Below are positions 50,715 through 58,818 of a stretch of DNA of 64,000 nt, one piece after another. Origin of the DNA: Sporomusa sp. KB1 (lineage in GTDB: Bacteria; Bacillota; Negativicutes; Sporomusales; Sporomusaceae); the NCBI RefSeq assembly GCF_007830295.1, contig NZ_VLKC01000002.1, positions 4,321,057-4,385,056 of the forward strand. Direction: 5' to 3'. The stretch's first letter is position 1. Every line of letters begins with the position of its first letter. A program made the position numbers and the translations under genes. The notes below the pieces were generated by a model. That model searched no databases. It worked only from the letters and a program-made list of their open reading frames with translations, and was not told the DNA's origin.

Positions 50715-50764
50715 CGCAATTTACTCACTATATAAGCGGTTTATTCCGCTTTTTCTTTTTTTAT

Positions 50765-50794
50765 GCAGGAATTAGTTTTTGGTTGGGAGAAGTA
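50765..50794 (+). promoter_or_regulatory. Possible sigma-H promoter of zapA
   Basis: GCAGGAATT, 12-bp spacer, GGAGAAGTA; one mismatch in the -10 GAAT. Weaker than the other candidates. Confidence 0.4.
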
Positions 50795-50827
50795 TATTCT
50801 TAAAAAATATATCGTTTTAGGTGGACT

Positions 50828-51082
50828 ATGTCAGATAAAAAAAACAAGGTAACTGTTCAGATATATGGTGAAAGCTATGCTTTAAAAGGAAATATTGAGC
50901 CAGAACGTATTATGCGTTTAGCTGCTATGTTGGATGAGCGCATGAAGAAGACCGCTAAAGCCAATATCAGGTTATCGCCAACCAAAATAGCTGTACTCAC
51001 AGCGTTAAATATTGCCGATGATTTCTTGCGATTAGAGCAAGATTACCTGGAGCTTATTGATCTGATAAAGGAAGACAAATAG
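50828..51082 (+). CDS. zapA: Cell division protein ZapA
   Basis: An 84-residue ZapA: beta-hairpin start (NKVTVQIYGESYALKGN) and a helix with MRLAAMLDERMKK and the LTALNIADDFLRLE dimer coiled coil. ZapA bundles FtsZ filaments at the division ring. TAGGTGG precedes ATG 50828. It follows pheT and precedes the mutS2 region, as in Bacillus. Confidence 0.93.
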   Translation: MSDKKNKVTVQIYGESYALKGNIEPERIMRLAAMLDERMKKTAKANIRLSPTKIAVLTALNIADDFLRLEQDYLELIDLIKEDK

Positions 51083-51152
51083 CACTTTGTCGTTATTTCG
51101 GTATAACACGTTTCTGTCAGGTTAATAATACAGACAGAAAAGGAGTGGTACC

Positions 51153-51824
51153 GTGTTTGACAGCGCCTCAATAAGTCAGGTTTTATTTCGCCTGCTATTA
51201 CTATGCACCGTCGCCTTACTTGTTGTCAGATTGATGGGTAATCGTACGGTCGGTCAACTATCGCCATTTGACTTTGTTATTATGGTCGGTATTGGGGATA
51301 TTATTGTCGCAGGCACTATGGATCAAAATCCTACAGTACAGTCAGGCATTGAGAGTTTATTAATATTACTTGCACTGCAGCAGTTGATCGGGTATTTGGC
51401 TTTGAAGAATAAGACTTTGCGCAAATGGTTTGAAGGTACGCCTGTAACTTTAGTGCAAAGGGGCCGCCTTATTAAAGAAAATTTTTCTAAAACCCATTTT
51501 AACTATGATGACTTACGCCAGGAGCTTCATAAAAAAGGCCTTGATATGTCTGATTTGAATATAATTGAAACGGCTCGCTTGGAAAGTTGCGGTGAATTTA
51601 CGATGGTTCGTACACCTGAAAATGAACCATTGACGAAGAATGAGTTTGAAAGCTATATTAAGAGTATCTATGATAATCCGCTAAGTCTCGCCGGTGAAAA
51701 ATGGACAAAATTTGAACAATTTATAGATGATGTTCAATTTCTAGCTACTTATTTACGTGAACAACAAGGATTACATACGACAACCGGGCAACCAATTGTT
51801 GATAAAGAAAAAGAGTTCCATTAA
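51153..51824 (+). CDS. DUF421 (YetF-type) membrane protein
   Basis: A 223-residue protein with three N-terminal membrane helices (about 8-80) including VVRLMGNRTVGQLSPFDFVIMVGIGDI, then the soluble DUF421 domain (about 95-180, GTPVTLVQRGRLIKENF). Bacillus relatives (YetF, YrbG, SpoVAE-linked YdfR-type) are membrane proteins of unclear role, some linked to spore germination. GTG 51153 follows AAAAGGAGTGG. Confidence 0.9.
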   Translation: MFDSASISQVLFRLLLLCTVALLVVRLMGNRTVGQLSPFDFVIMVGIGDIIVAGTMDQNPTVQSGIESLLILLALQQLIGYLALKNKTLRKWFEGTPVTLVQRGRLIKENFSKTHFNYDDLRQELHKKGLDMSDLNIIETARLESCGEFTMVRTPENEPLTKNEFESYIKSIYDNPLSLAGEKWTKFEQFIDDVQFLATYLREQQGLHTTTGQPIVDKEKEFH

Positions 51825-51913
51825 CGAGAGGAAGGGATGCCCCTTCTTCTTTCTTTAGCCTATTACTGGTATTACGCCTGCAATAATAGAGGTTTTGGGA
51901 AAGGATGAATTTT

Positions 51914-54412
51914 GTGATTGAATTACTCGCACCCGTCGGCAGCAAAGAAGCCTTGGTGGCAGCAGTAGAAAGTGGTGCAGACGCCGTTTATCTTGGAGGA
52001 AGAATGTTTGGTGCCAGACATTACGCCCCCAATTTTACGGATGAAGAATTGGCAGAGGCCGTACGCTTTGCTCATTTGCGCGGGGTATCGGTATTCGTTA
52101 CCGTGAATACTCTTGTTGATGATAAAGAAGTTCCTGTTTTGGTCGATTATTTGCGGCATTTATATGAGATAGGTGTAGATGCCATTATTGTGCAAGATCT
52201 GGCAGTTGCCGCAATCGCTAACAAGATAGTGCCTAACTTACCGCTTCATGCCAGTACTCAGATGACGGCTCACAATTTAGCAGGGGTTACCTTTTTGGCC
52301 GGTATGGGCTTTAAACGCGTAGTGCTGGCACGTGAATTACAGCTTACCGATATTGAATATATATGTAAAAACTCCACAGTAGAAATAGAGACATTTATTC
52401 ATGGTGCACTATGTATTTCCTATTCAGGCCAATGTCTAATGAGCAGCATGATTGGTGGCCGCAGCGGCAATCGTGGGCGCTGTGCCCAACCGTGCCGTCT
52501 GCCTTATACGCTTGTTGATGCTGCTGGTAATGATTTAGTAAAGGAAGCAGATGCCGGCGAATATTTGCTTAGCCCCAAAGATTTTAACACAATAGCAGCA
52601 CTTCCTGAACTGATTCAAGCTGGTATAGCTTCTTTTAAAATTGAAGGACGGATGAAACGTCCGGAATATGTTGCCGTTGTTGTTGATGCCTACCGGCGGG
52701 CAATTGACAATTACCTGCTTAACTGTGATGAATATACTATTAGTGAGCAAGATCAAAAGGATCTTGCTCAAATCTTCAACCGCGATTTTACTACCGCACA
52801 CCTTTATGGTAAGAACGGACGAATGATGATGAGCGACCGGCGGCCCAATAACCGTGGTGTACGGGTTGGACGGGTACTTTCGTATCAGCATAGTGGTAAA
52901 ATAGCGGTTATAAAACTGGATGAACCACTTGCCATAGGAGATATTATTGAGTTTTGGGTTAAGGTAGGCGGCAGGGTGAATGTCACTGTTCACACTATGA
53001 CTGTTGACGGTAATCCGGTTACTGAAGCCCAGGCTCATACTGCTGTGGCCATTCCAGTAAGTTCACCGGTTCGGGTGAATGACCGGGTATTTAAGGTTTT
53101 TGATGCTAAGCTGATGGAGCGGGCCAGAGCTTACTTTACCAGAGCTGAGGCCGTACGCCGGATACCTGTTACTATTACCGTAACTGTTGCTGAAGGCAAG
53201 CCGCTGGCAATTAGTATAACAGACAGCGATGGTTTCACTGGTCAGGCCCAAACCACTTTCATTGCCGAAAAGGCACTAAAAAGGCCTCTTACACCAGACT
53301 TTGTAGCAAAACAAATTGAACGGTTAGGGACTACCATTTTTGCGCTTACTACATTGGACTGCCAGATTGAAGGCCAGGTAATGGTGCCTGTCAGTGAGAT
53401 TAATGATGCCAGACGCCGGGCAATCGAAAAAGTAGAAGCTGCCAGGTTAGCTAAGTTTGCACGAGCACCACTTGCTAAGGATAAATCTATTGGCGAGTTA
53501 TGGCCGCAAATACGAACAATACCAAGCAAAAACCAACCTGCACTGGTGGTAAATGTCGACAGTATGGATAAAGTTAAAGCAGCCGTAGATAATGGCGCCG
53601 ATATTGTTATGTTTGGCGGCGAATGTTTTGGGAACCGTTCATTATCTGACGAAGATTATCGCCAGGCAGCAGCTTATGCCAGGCAGCATGGCCGTAAGAT
53701 TATTTTTAATACGCCACGGTTAGTGCAGCAAGGTCAACTGGCTGCACTACAAGAGCAAATCATGCTGTTTAATGAGCTTAAGCCTGAGGCAATCAGTGTC
53801 GGCAATATTGGCACCATCCAGCTGCTTCAGGAACTTTCTACTGTACCCTTGCATGGTGATTATCCTTTAAATATCTATAATAGCATTGCTGCTAACTATT
53901 TAACTAAAGTAGGATTAACCAGTCTGACTCTGTCACCAGAGCTTACCTTTGTCCAAGTCGAGGAGTTAGCCGGGAAAAAACTGGCTCAGCTGGAATGTTT
54001 AATACATGGTCATTTGACACTGATGATTTCCGAATATTGTATGCTTGGTAGTTTTTTAGGCGGCCCGGATAGTAAGAAGTGTAATCACGCCTGTCGGCGT
54101 AATCAGTATTGGTTACAGGATAGAAAAGAGGAAGTGTTCCCAATAGTTACCGACCAATTTTGCCGGATGCATATTTTAAATGCCAAGGAATTATCCATGC
54201 TGCCACATATCCCCAGATTTCTGCGAGCCGGTCTTAGCCGGCTCAGGTTTGAAGCTAAATATAGTCCGGTTAATGAAGTTGCCAGAATTACCGGATTATA
54301 TCGCGCATTAATTGATCTCGGAGAAAATCATCCGCTACTTGTGGAGGATAAAGTTTCCAGTGCCGAACATGAAAATATCACCCGGGGACATTATTTCCGG
54401 GGGGTTTTATAG
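51914..54412 (+). CDS. U32-family peptidase-like protein, long form with DUF3656
   Basis: About 832 residues. The U32 domain (IELLAPVGSKEALVAAVESG, YLGGRMFGARHYAP, FIHGALCISYSGQCLMSS, CAQPCRLPY) fills the first 330 residues; a middle beta-rich DUF3656-type region follows, and a second partial U32 copy (about 530-832) repeats the Cys pattern (EYCMLGS, CNHACRR, FCRMHILNAKEL). Members include collagenase-like PrtC and RlhA, which hydroxylates 23S rRNA C2501; peptidase activity is doubtful. The four Cys could bind an Fe-S cluster. GTG 51914 has GGGAAAGGA at better spacing than ATG 51905. Confidence 0.9.
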   Translation: MIELLAPVGSKEALVAAVESGADAVYLGGRMFGARHYAPNFTDEELAEAVRFAHLRGVSVFVTVNTLVDDKEVPVLVDYLRHLYEIGVDAIIVQDLAVAAIANKIVPNLPLHASTQMTAHNLAGVTFLAGMGFKRVVLARELQLTDIEYICKNSTVEIETFIHGALCISYSGQCLMSSMIGGRSGNRGRCAQPCRLPYTLVDAAGNDLVKEADAGEYLLSPKDFNTIAALPELIQAGIASFKIEGRMKRPEYVAVVVDAYRRAIDNYLLNCDEYTISEQDQKDLAQIFNRDFTTAHLYGKNGRMMMSDRRPNNRGVRVGRVLSYQHSGKIAVIKLDEPLAIGDIIEFWVKVGGRVNVTVHTMTVDGNPVTEAQAHTAVAIPVSSPVRVNDRVFKVFDAKLMERARAYFTRAEAVRRIPVTITVTVAEGKPLAISITDSDGFTGQAQTTFIAEKALKRPLTPDFVAKQIERLGTTIFALTTLDCQIEGQVMVPVSEINDARRRAIEKVEAARLAKFARAPLAKDKSIGELWPQIRTIPSKNQPALVVNVDSMDKVKAAVDNGADIVMFGGECFGNRSLSDEDYRQAAAYARQHGRKIIFNTPRLVQQGQLAALQEQIMLFNELKPEAISVGNIGTIQLLQELSTVPLHGDYPLNIYNSIAANYLTKVGLTSLTLSPELTFVQVEELAGKKLAQLECLIHGHLTLMISEYCMLGSFLGGPDSKKCNHACRRNQYWLQDRKEEVFPIVTDQFCRMHILNAKELSMLPHIPRFLRAGLSRLRFEAKYSPVNEVARITGLYRALIDLGENHPLLVEDKVSSAEHENITRGHYFRGVL

Positions 54413-54432
54413 TTAGTTAGAGGAGAATTTAT

Positions 54433-56793
54433 ATGGAAGCAGCCGTATTGTCAACATTAGAATATAATAAAATCCGGAATATGCTTGCCGAGCGTACCGG
54501 TTCCATCATGGGACGGGAACTTGCCCAAGAACTGGTACCCGTGAAGGATGGGGTGCAAGTACAAGAGCGTCTTGCCGAAACAGCCGAAGCCCGCGAGATT
54601 ATGAACAATGTCCCCACTGTACCGTTAGGGGGGATTCGCGATGTGCGGGCCACAATAAAAAGAGCCGAACTTGGTGCTATCTTAGAGCCGCATGAACTCT
54701 TAGCTGTAGGCAGTGTGCTCTATGCCGCCAGACGGATAAAAGGTTTCTTTACCGATCTCCCTGTTGAAACACCGCTTTTAAGTTTGCAGGCCAGTCAAAT
54801 CATCGTCTTGCGAAACATCGAAACCATAATTGAGGCTACAGTTACTGAACAAGGCTTAATTCGCGACGATGCCAGCAGTGAACTTTTGAAGCTAAGGCGA
54901 GAAGTAAAACAAGCCCAAAGCCGGGTAAAAGAAAAATTGGATAGTATTTTGCGCTCCGGTGAGTACCAGAAGTATTTTCAGGATGCGTTAGTCACCATGC
55001 GTGGTGACAGGTATGTTATTCCGATTAAGCACGAATTCCGCAATAATTTTCCAGGTATTGTCCATGATCAATCAGCCAGTGGGGCTACTTTATTTATCGA
55101 ACCAATTGCCATCGTTAATTTGAATAATGATATAAAACAACTCCTAGCTGCTGAAAAGAATGAAATTGAACGAATTTTAACAGTAGTAACCGGGCAAATA
55201 GCTAAAGTTGCCGGGAACCTCGAAGAAAATCTTGCAATTTTAGCTCACCTGGACTTTGTTTTTGCTAAAGCTAAGCTGAGTATTGATATGCGAGCCATTC
55301 AGCCAACTATCAATCAGCAAGGCTATGTTAATCTCATCCAGGCCCGGCATCCATTGATAGCTGTAGAGCACGTGGTACCAATTGACGTACAGCTTGGCCG
55401 CCATTTTACTACTTTACTGATTACCGGCCCTAACACTGGTGGTAAAACCGTGACACTTAAGACGGTAGGTTTATTTGCGCTTATGACGCAAGCTGGCTTG
55501 TTTATTCCGGCTGCGCCTGATTCTGAGATGCCGATTATCGGCAATATTTTTGCCGACATTGGCGATGAACAGAGCATTGAGCAAAGTTTAAGCACATTTT
55601 CCGGCCATATGACCAATTTGGTTGGAATACTACAGCAGATAAGCGCTGGTGATTTGGTATTGATTGATGAAATTGGCGCCGGAACTGACCCGAGTGAGGG
55701 CGCGGCCCTGGCTATGTCAATTTTGGAATATATCCATAGAATTGGTGCCAAAACCATTGCAACTACCCATTATAGTGAGTTAAAAACATTTGCTTATACC
55801 AGACAGGGAATAGAAAATGCCAGTGTCGAGTTTGATATCCAAACCCTGCGGCCAACCTATCGTCTCCTGATCGGCATCCCTGGCAGCAGTAATGCCTTTG
55901 CTATCAGCCAACGGCTGGGGTTATCAGACACAATTATCGCCCGCGCTAAAGAGTTAATTCATAAAGAGCATACCGATTTTGAAACCGTTCTCCATGCGCT
56001 GGAAGAACAGAAGAAGTCCTATAGCGTAAAACTGGATGAACTAACCCGTTTGGAGCAGGAAATGGGAAAAGTAAAAGCAAAAATCACTGCGGGAGAACAA
56101 GCTATTGCTGAAAAAAAGAATACCGTATTAGCTAAAGCCCAGGAAGACGCTGCTGCCGTTATTCGCCAGGCCAGGCGCAATGCGGAAGAAATAATTGGCG
56201 AACTAAAAGCACAGTTTTCTGAGCACAGTAGCCGGGAAAGACAGCATGCTATTGAAAATGCTCGTCGGCAGCTAAGGGCAAGCACTGCGGAAATTAACGG
56301 CTTTGATATTGATGGTCAGGAAAATTCAACTGAATTGTCAGCAGACGAAATTAAACCAGGGATGAATGTTTATGTTACGACAGTAAAACAAAAAGGACAA
56401 GTGCTAGCAGTAAATGGTTCAACCGTAACTGTACAGCTGGGAATTTTGAAAATGACAGTAGCTGCTGCTGCCTGCCAGATACTGTCTGAATCAGGTAAAC
56501 CCAAAGAACCATCAGCAACCAAAAATGTTAACATAACTATAAGAGATTCTGCAGCAAGACAAATTGATATTCGGGGCATGACAATTGAGGAAGCAGAAAT
56601 TGTACTGGATAAATATATTGATGATGCCATACTATCAGGATTAAATGAGGTACTTATTATTCACGGTAAAGGGACAGGTGTTTTGCGCAAAGGGGTAAAG
56701 ACATATCTGGAAAATCATTCGCATATTAAAGGAATACGCATTGCCGATCTTAATGAAGGTGGCACAGGCGCTACTGTAGTCAGATTGGCTTAG
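54433..56793 (+). CDS. mutS2: MutS2 (endonuclease MutS2 / ribosome rescue ATPase)
   Basis: A 786-residue MutS2. The ABC-type ATPase has Walker A GPNTGGKTVT near residue 333 and Walker B LVLIDEIGAGTDPSEG near 406; a long coiled coil (about 515-625) and a C-terminal Smr domain (about 712-786, IDIRGMTIEEAE and HGKGTGVLRKGV) follow. The mismatch-recognition domain of MutS is absent. MutS2 acts in recombination control and, in Bacillus, in splitting collided ribosomes. AGAGGAG precedes ATG 54433. Confidence 0.97.
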   Translation: MEAAVLSTLEYNKIRNMLAERTGSIMGRELAQELVPVKDGVQVQERLAETAEAREIMNNVPTVPLGGIRDVRATIKRAELGAILEPHELLAVGSVLYAARRIKGFFTDLPVETPLLSLQASQIIVLRNIETIIEATVTEQGLIRDDASSELLKLRREVKQAQSRVKEKLDSILRSGEYQKYFQDALVTMRGDRYVIPIKHEFRNNFPGIVHDQSASGATLFIEPIAIVNLNNDIKQLLAAEKNEIERILTVVTGQIAKVAGNLEENLAILAHLDFVFAKAKLSIDMRAIQPTINQQGYVNLIQARHPLIAVEHVVPIDVQLGRHFTTLLITGPNTGGKTVTLKTVGLFALMTQAGLFIPAAPDSEMPIIGNIFADIGDEQSIEQSLSTFSGHMTNLVGILQQISAGDLVLIDEIGAGTDPSEGAALAMSILEYIHRIGAKTIATTHYSELKTFAYTRQGIENASVEFDIQTLRPTYRLLIGIPGSSNAFAISQRLGLSDTIIARAKELIHKEHTDFETVLHALEEQKKSYSVKLDELTRLEQEMGKVKAKITAGEQAIAEKKNTVLAKAQEDAAAVIRQARRNAEEIIGELKAQFSEHSSRERQHAIENARRQLRASTAEINGFDIDGQENSTELSADEIKPGMNVYVTTVKQKGQVLAVNGSTVTVQLGILKMTVAAAACQILSESGKPKEPSATKNVNITIRDSAARQIDIRGMTIEEAEIVLDKYIDDAILSGLNEVLIIHGKGTGVLRKGVKTYLENHSHIKGIRIADLNEGGTGATVVRLA

Positions 56794-56800
56794 GATGAGT

Positions 56801-56842
56801 AAACAAAAAACAAGGGTTCCCTCGGAGCCCTTGTTTTTGTTT
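56801..56842 (+). terminator. Bidirectional terminator between mutS2 and the unknown gene
   Basis: AAACAAAAAACAAGGG ... CCCTTGTTTTTGTTT hairpin between convergent genes. Confidence 0.9.
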
Positions 56843-57431
56843 AAAAATTATTTTTCCAGTTTAAATATCGCCCATAGTTTTTTTCTTCCGCTTCATCTAC
56901 ATCTTCACTTGGCTGGGGAGGAGGCTGTTTTTTAAGTGGCGGTTGCTGTACAGCATTTGCCGGTGGAGGAGGTTCTGATTCTGTTGGCTGCTTTGAAGCT
57001 TTCGTGTGAGGCTCGCCTTTAGTCTCAGGTTCCCCTTTTTCATGTGGCGGATTACTGCCACCAAGGCCACCGAGATTGTTTATTAATCCCATCACAGTTC
57101 CGATAGTGCTGGGATTAAGCTTTGATTTAAGCTGGGGGTTGTTTAATAGCGGCAGCAAAGACAGCAAGGTATCAGGAGAAAAACCGCCGCCATCACCGCC
57201 TTTGGCTAAATCACCCAGCAGTTTATGTAGCGGATTACTAGTTGTTGCCGGCTTGATTTGTTGTGGCTCTCTGACAGCTTGAGTACGGGTCATTATCGAA
57301 AATAGGCATAACAGTGATATGATAGTTATGATACTGTCCAGTCCTGTACCAGTGGTAACACTCGTGTCCAGCATTCTGGTTATTGAACTTAGTAGTGACG
57401 AAGACCCGGTGTTATCGGTGTCATTCGACAT
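56841..57431 (-). CDS. Hypothetical protein with one membrane segment and Pro-rich tail
   Basis: A 196-residue protein: Ser/Thr-rich start, one hydrophobic helix (SIITIISLLCLFSIM, about residues 32-47), a middle with KLLGDLAKGGDGGGFSPDTLLSLLPLLNNPQLKSK, then a low-complexity Pro/Glu/Gln tail. The LLSLLPLLNNP segment recalls short amphipathic repeats in some sporulation-associated Firmicute proteins, but no family is recognised. AGGAGG precedes the ATG at 57431. It lies 12 bases downstream of the ybaB-like gene in the same orientation, so the two form an operon. Confidence 0.7.
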   Translation of the reverse strand: MSNDTDNTGSSSLLSSITRMLDTSVTTGTGLDSIITIISLLCLFSIMTRTQAVREPQQIKPATTSNPLHKLLGDLAKGGDGGGFSPDTLLSLLPLLNNPQLKSKLNPSTIGTVMGLINNLGGLGGSNPPHEKGEPETKGEPHTKASKQPTESEPPPPANAVQQPPLKKQPPPQPSEDVDEAEEKNYGRYLNWKNNF

Positions 57432-57443
57432 AAAACCTCCTCC

Positions 57444-57764
57444 TTAAAAAACGCCAGGGATTTTAGGTAGATTTAAATCAGTGGCAAGTTTGCCCATGGC
57501 AGCTTGATTTAAATCACGGGATTTTGCCAAGGCATTATTTATCGTAGCTAGTAATAAATCTTGTAGCAGAGCGGCGTTATCAGCAGTTAAATATTTGCTA
57601 TTTAATTGAATAGCGATAAGTTCTTGCTGTCCATTAACGGTTATTTTAATAACATCACCACTAGACACTTCAATTTTTTCTTGTTTGAGCTGCTCCTGCG
57701 CGATATCAACATTTTGCTGAACTTTTTTTACCATTTCCATAATATTACCAAACTGTTCAAACAC
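57444..57764 (-). CDS. YbaB/EbfC-family DNA-binding-like protein
   Basis: A 106-residue protein with the YbaB layout: an N-terminal coiled-coil helix (EMVKKVQQNVDIAQEQLKQEKIE), three beta strands (VIKITVNGQQELIAIQLN) and a C-terminal helix. Classic ybaB lies between dnaX and recR; this one sits alone with an unknown gene, so it is likely a paralogue with a special role. AGGAGGTGC precedes the ATG. Repeat copy 3 begins 24 bases upstream of its start. Confidence 0.8.
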   Translation of the reverse strand: MFEQFGNIMEMVKKVQQNVDIAQEQLKQEKIEVSSGDVIKITVNGQQELIAIQLNSKYLTADNAALLQDLLLATINNALAKSRDLNQAAMGKLATDLNLPKIPGVF

Positions 57765-57787
57765 TGTTATGCACCTCCTATTTTTCT

Positions 57788-57875
57788 TATCCAGAGGGAA
57801 AGGTTAAGTTTCCCTGGATTGAAGACCAAGGCTTGTGCCAGCGTCCTAAAGGACCTGGCACAAGCCAAGTCTTTT
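57788..57875 (+). repeat. Dispersed two-hairpin repeat, copy 3
   Basis: ATCCAGAGGGAAAGG ... TTTCCCTGGAT hairpin, then GGCTTGTGCC ... GGCACAAGCC (perfect 10 bp) around GTCCTAAAGGAC. The least decayed copy. Lies in the divergent region between the ybaB-like gene and the next gene. Confidence 0.92.
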
Positions 57876-57996
57876 CTTATCTAATTTATTCAATTGCCCA
57901 AAATTTGTGAGTGTCCTGATGAACACCGAGAGAGCAAATCTGAATGTATTTCATATATTGGAGTAGAAAAATGTTTTATTGAAAGGTGATGGACAT

Positions 57997-58392
57997 ATGC
58001 GTGTGCGGAAATATCACCGAAACACCGAAAAATCTTTTATAGAAAAACCAGCTCTCGATGTAAAGCACGAAACGGATTCTGAGGAACCTACAACCGAAAA
58101 AACACCTAAAGTTCTGTCTGCAAAAGCCTCACCGAAACTGAACTCGCGAGGGCCTGCCGCATTATTTAGAAAAATAATGAAAAATCCTAATCTAAATGTT
58201 CAGCTAATGATAATTGTTTTAACTTTGGCATCAGACAATTTTCCTATGGACAGAGGTATTACTTCCATGTCATCGACTGTCGATAAAATTCGCAATATGA
58301 CCGACGTCATAAACAATACCATGCAATCAGTTAAAGTGGCTACCGATGCGCCTAAACAAATTAGAAGGCTATTTGAAACAAGGGAACCTTAG
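57997..58392 (+). CDS. Hypothetical protein, 131 residues
   Basis: ATG 57997 follows GAAAGGTGATGG. The first 60 residues are polar and Lys/Glu/Pro-rich, probably disordered; a mildly hydrophobic segment follows (NVQLMIIVLTLAS) and then a helical part (SSTVDKIRNMTDVINNTMQSVK). No family is recognised. The upstream CATATATTGGAGTAGAA (57952-57968) recurs nearly unchanged ahead of the next small gene, so both may be under one sporulation sigma factor. Confidence 0.65.
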   Translation: MRVRKYHRNTEKSFIEKPALDVKHETDSEEPTTEKTPKVLSAKASPKLNSRGPAALFRKIMKNPNLNVQLMIIVLTLASDNFPMDRGITSMSSTVDKIRNMTDVINNTMQSVKVATDAPKQIRRLFETREP

Positions 58393-58505
58393 TAGGCAAA
58401 ATCTCAATTAAGGCCAGTAACACTTTGCCGGTAAAATGTATATATTGAAGTAGAAGGGTGGGCCGTACTTCGCCCTTATGAATGATAAGTAAGGAGGTAG
58501 TTTAA

Positions 58506-58607
58506 ATGTCTCGTTGTGGATTTGGCGGTCATGGATTTGGAGGTATTTGGATTATCATCATCATTCTGCTACTATTCTTCTTCGAAGGTGATGACACTAC
58601 TCTGTGA
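58506..58607 (+). CDS. YjcZ-like sporulation micro-protein, 33 residues
   Basis: ATG 58506 follows AAGGAGG. The peptide has a Gly-rich start (CGFGGHGFGG), one hydrophobic helix (IWIIIIILLLFFF) and an acidic end. This is the layout of the YjcZ family found in spore-formers. It is too short for usual gene calling, but the ribosome-binding site and composition support it. Confidence 0.75.
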   Translation: MSRCGFGGHGFGGIWIIIIILLLFFFEGDDTTL

Positions 58608-58623
58608 TTTTTCTACTTACATC

Positions 58624-58650
58624 TAGGGACACGCTTAAAGCGTGTTTCCA
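58624..58650 (+). terminator. Hairpin after the YjcZ-like gene
   Basis: GGACACGCTT-AAAGCGTGTTTCC stem-loop with only a short T-run; possible weak terminator. The rest to 58780 holds nothing recognised. Confidence 0.5.
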
Positions 58651-58780
58651 GTTCCCCTAACCAGAGCTTAACTTCCTTAAAAACAGGATCTCTTTAACCA
58701 TTTACTATTCTTTATGATTGAAGATAATACTGGGATTACTGGTTAATAAAAAAACTATGGTAATGTATATGCGCAAACAG

Positions 58781-58818
58781 AAAAAAACACGCGTAATTTT
58801 TTACGCGTGTTTTTTTTA
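58781..58818 (-). terminator. Terminator of the class A PBP gene
   Basis: AAAAAAACACGCGTAA ... TTACGCGTGTTTTTTTT, near-perfect hairpin at the end of the minus-strand PBP gene; usable on both strands. Confidence 0.9.
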
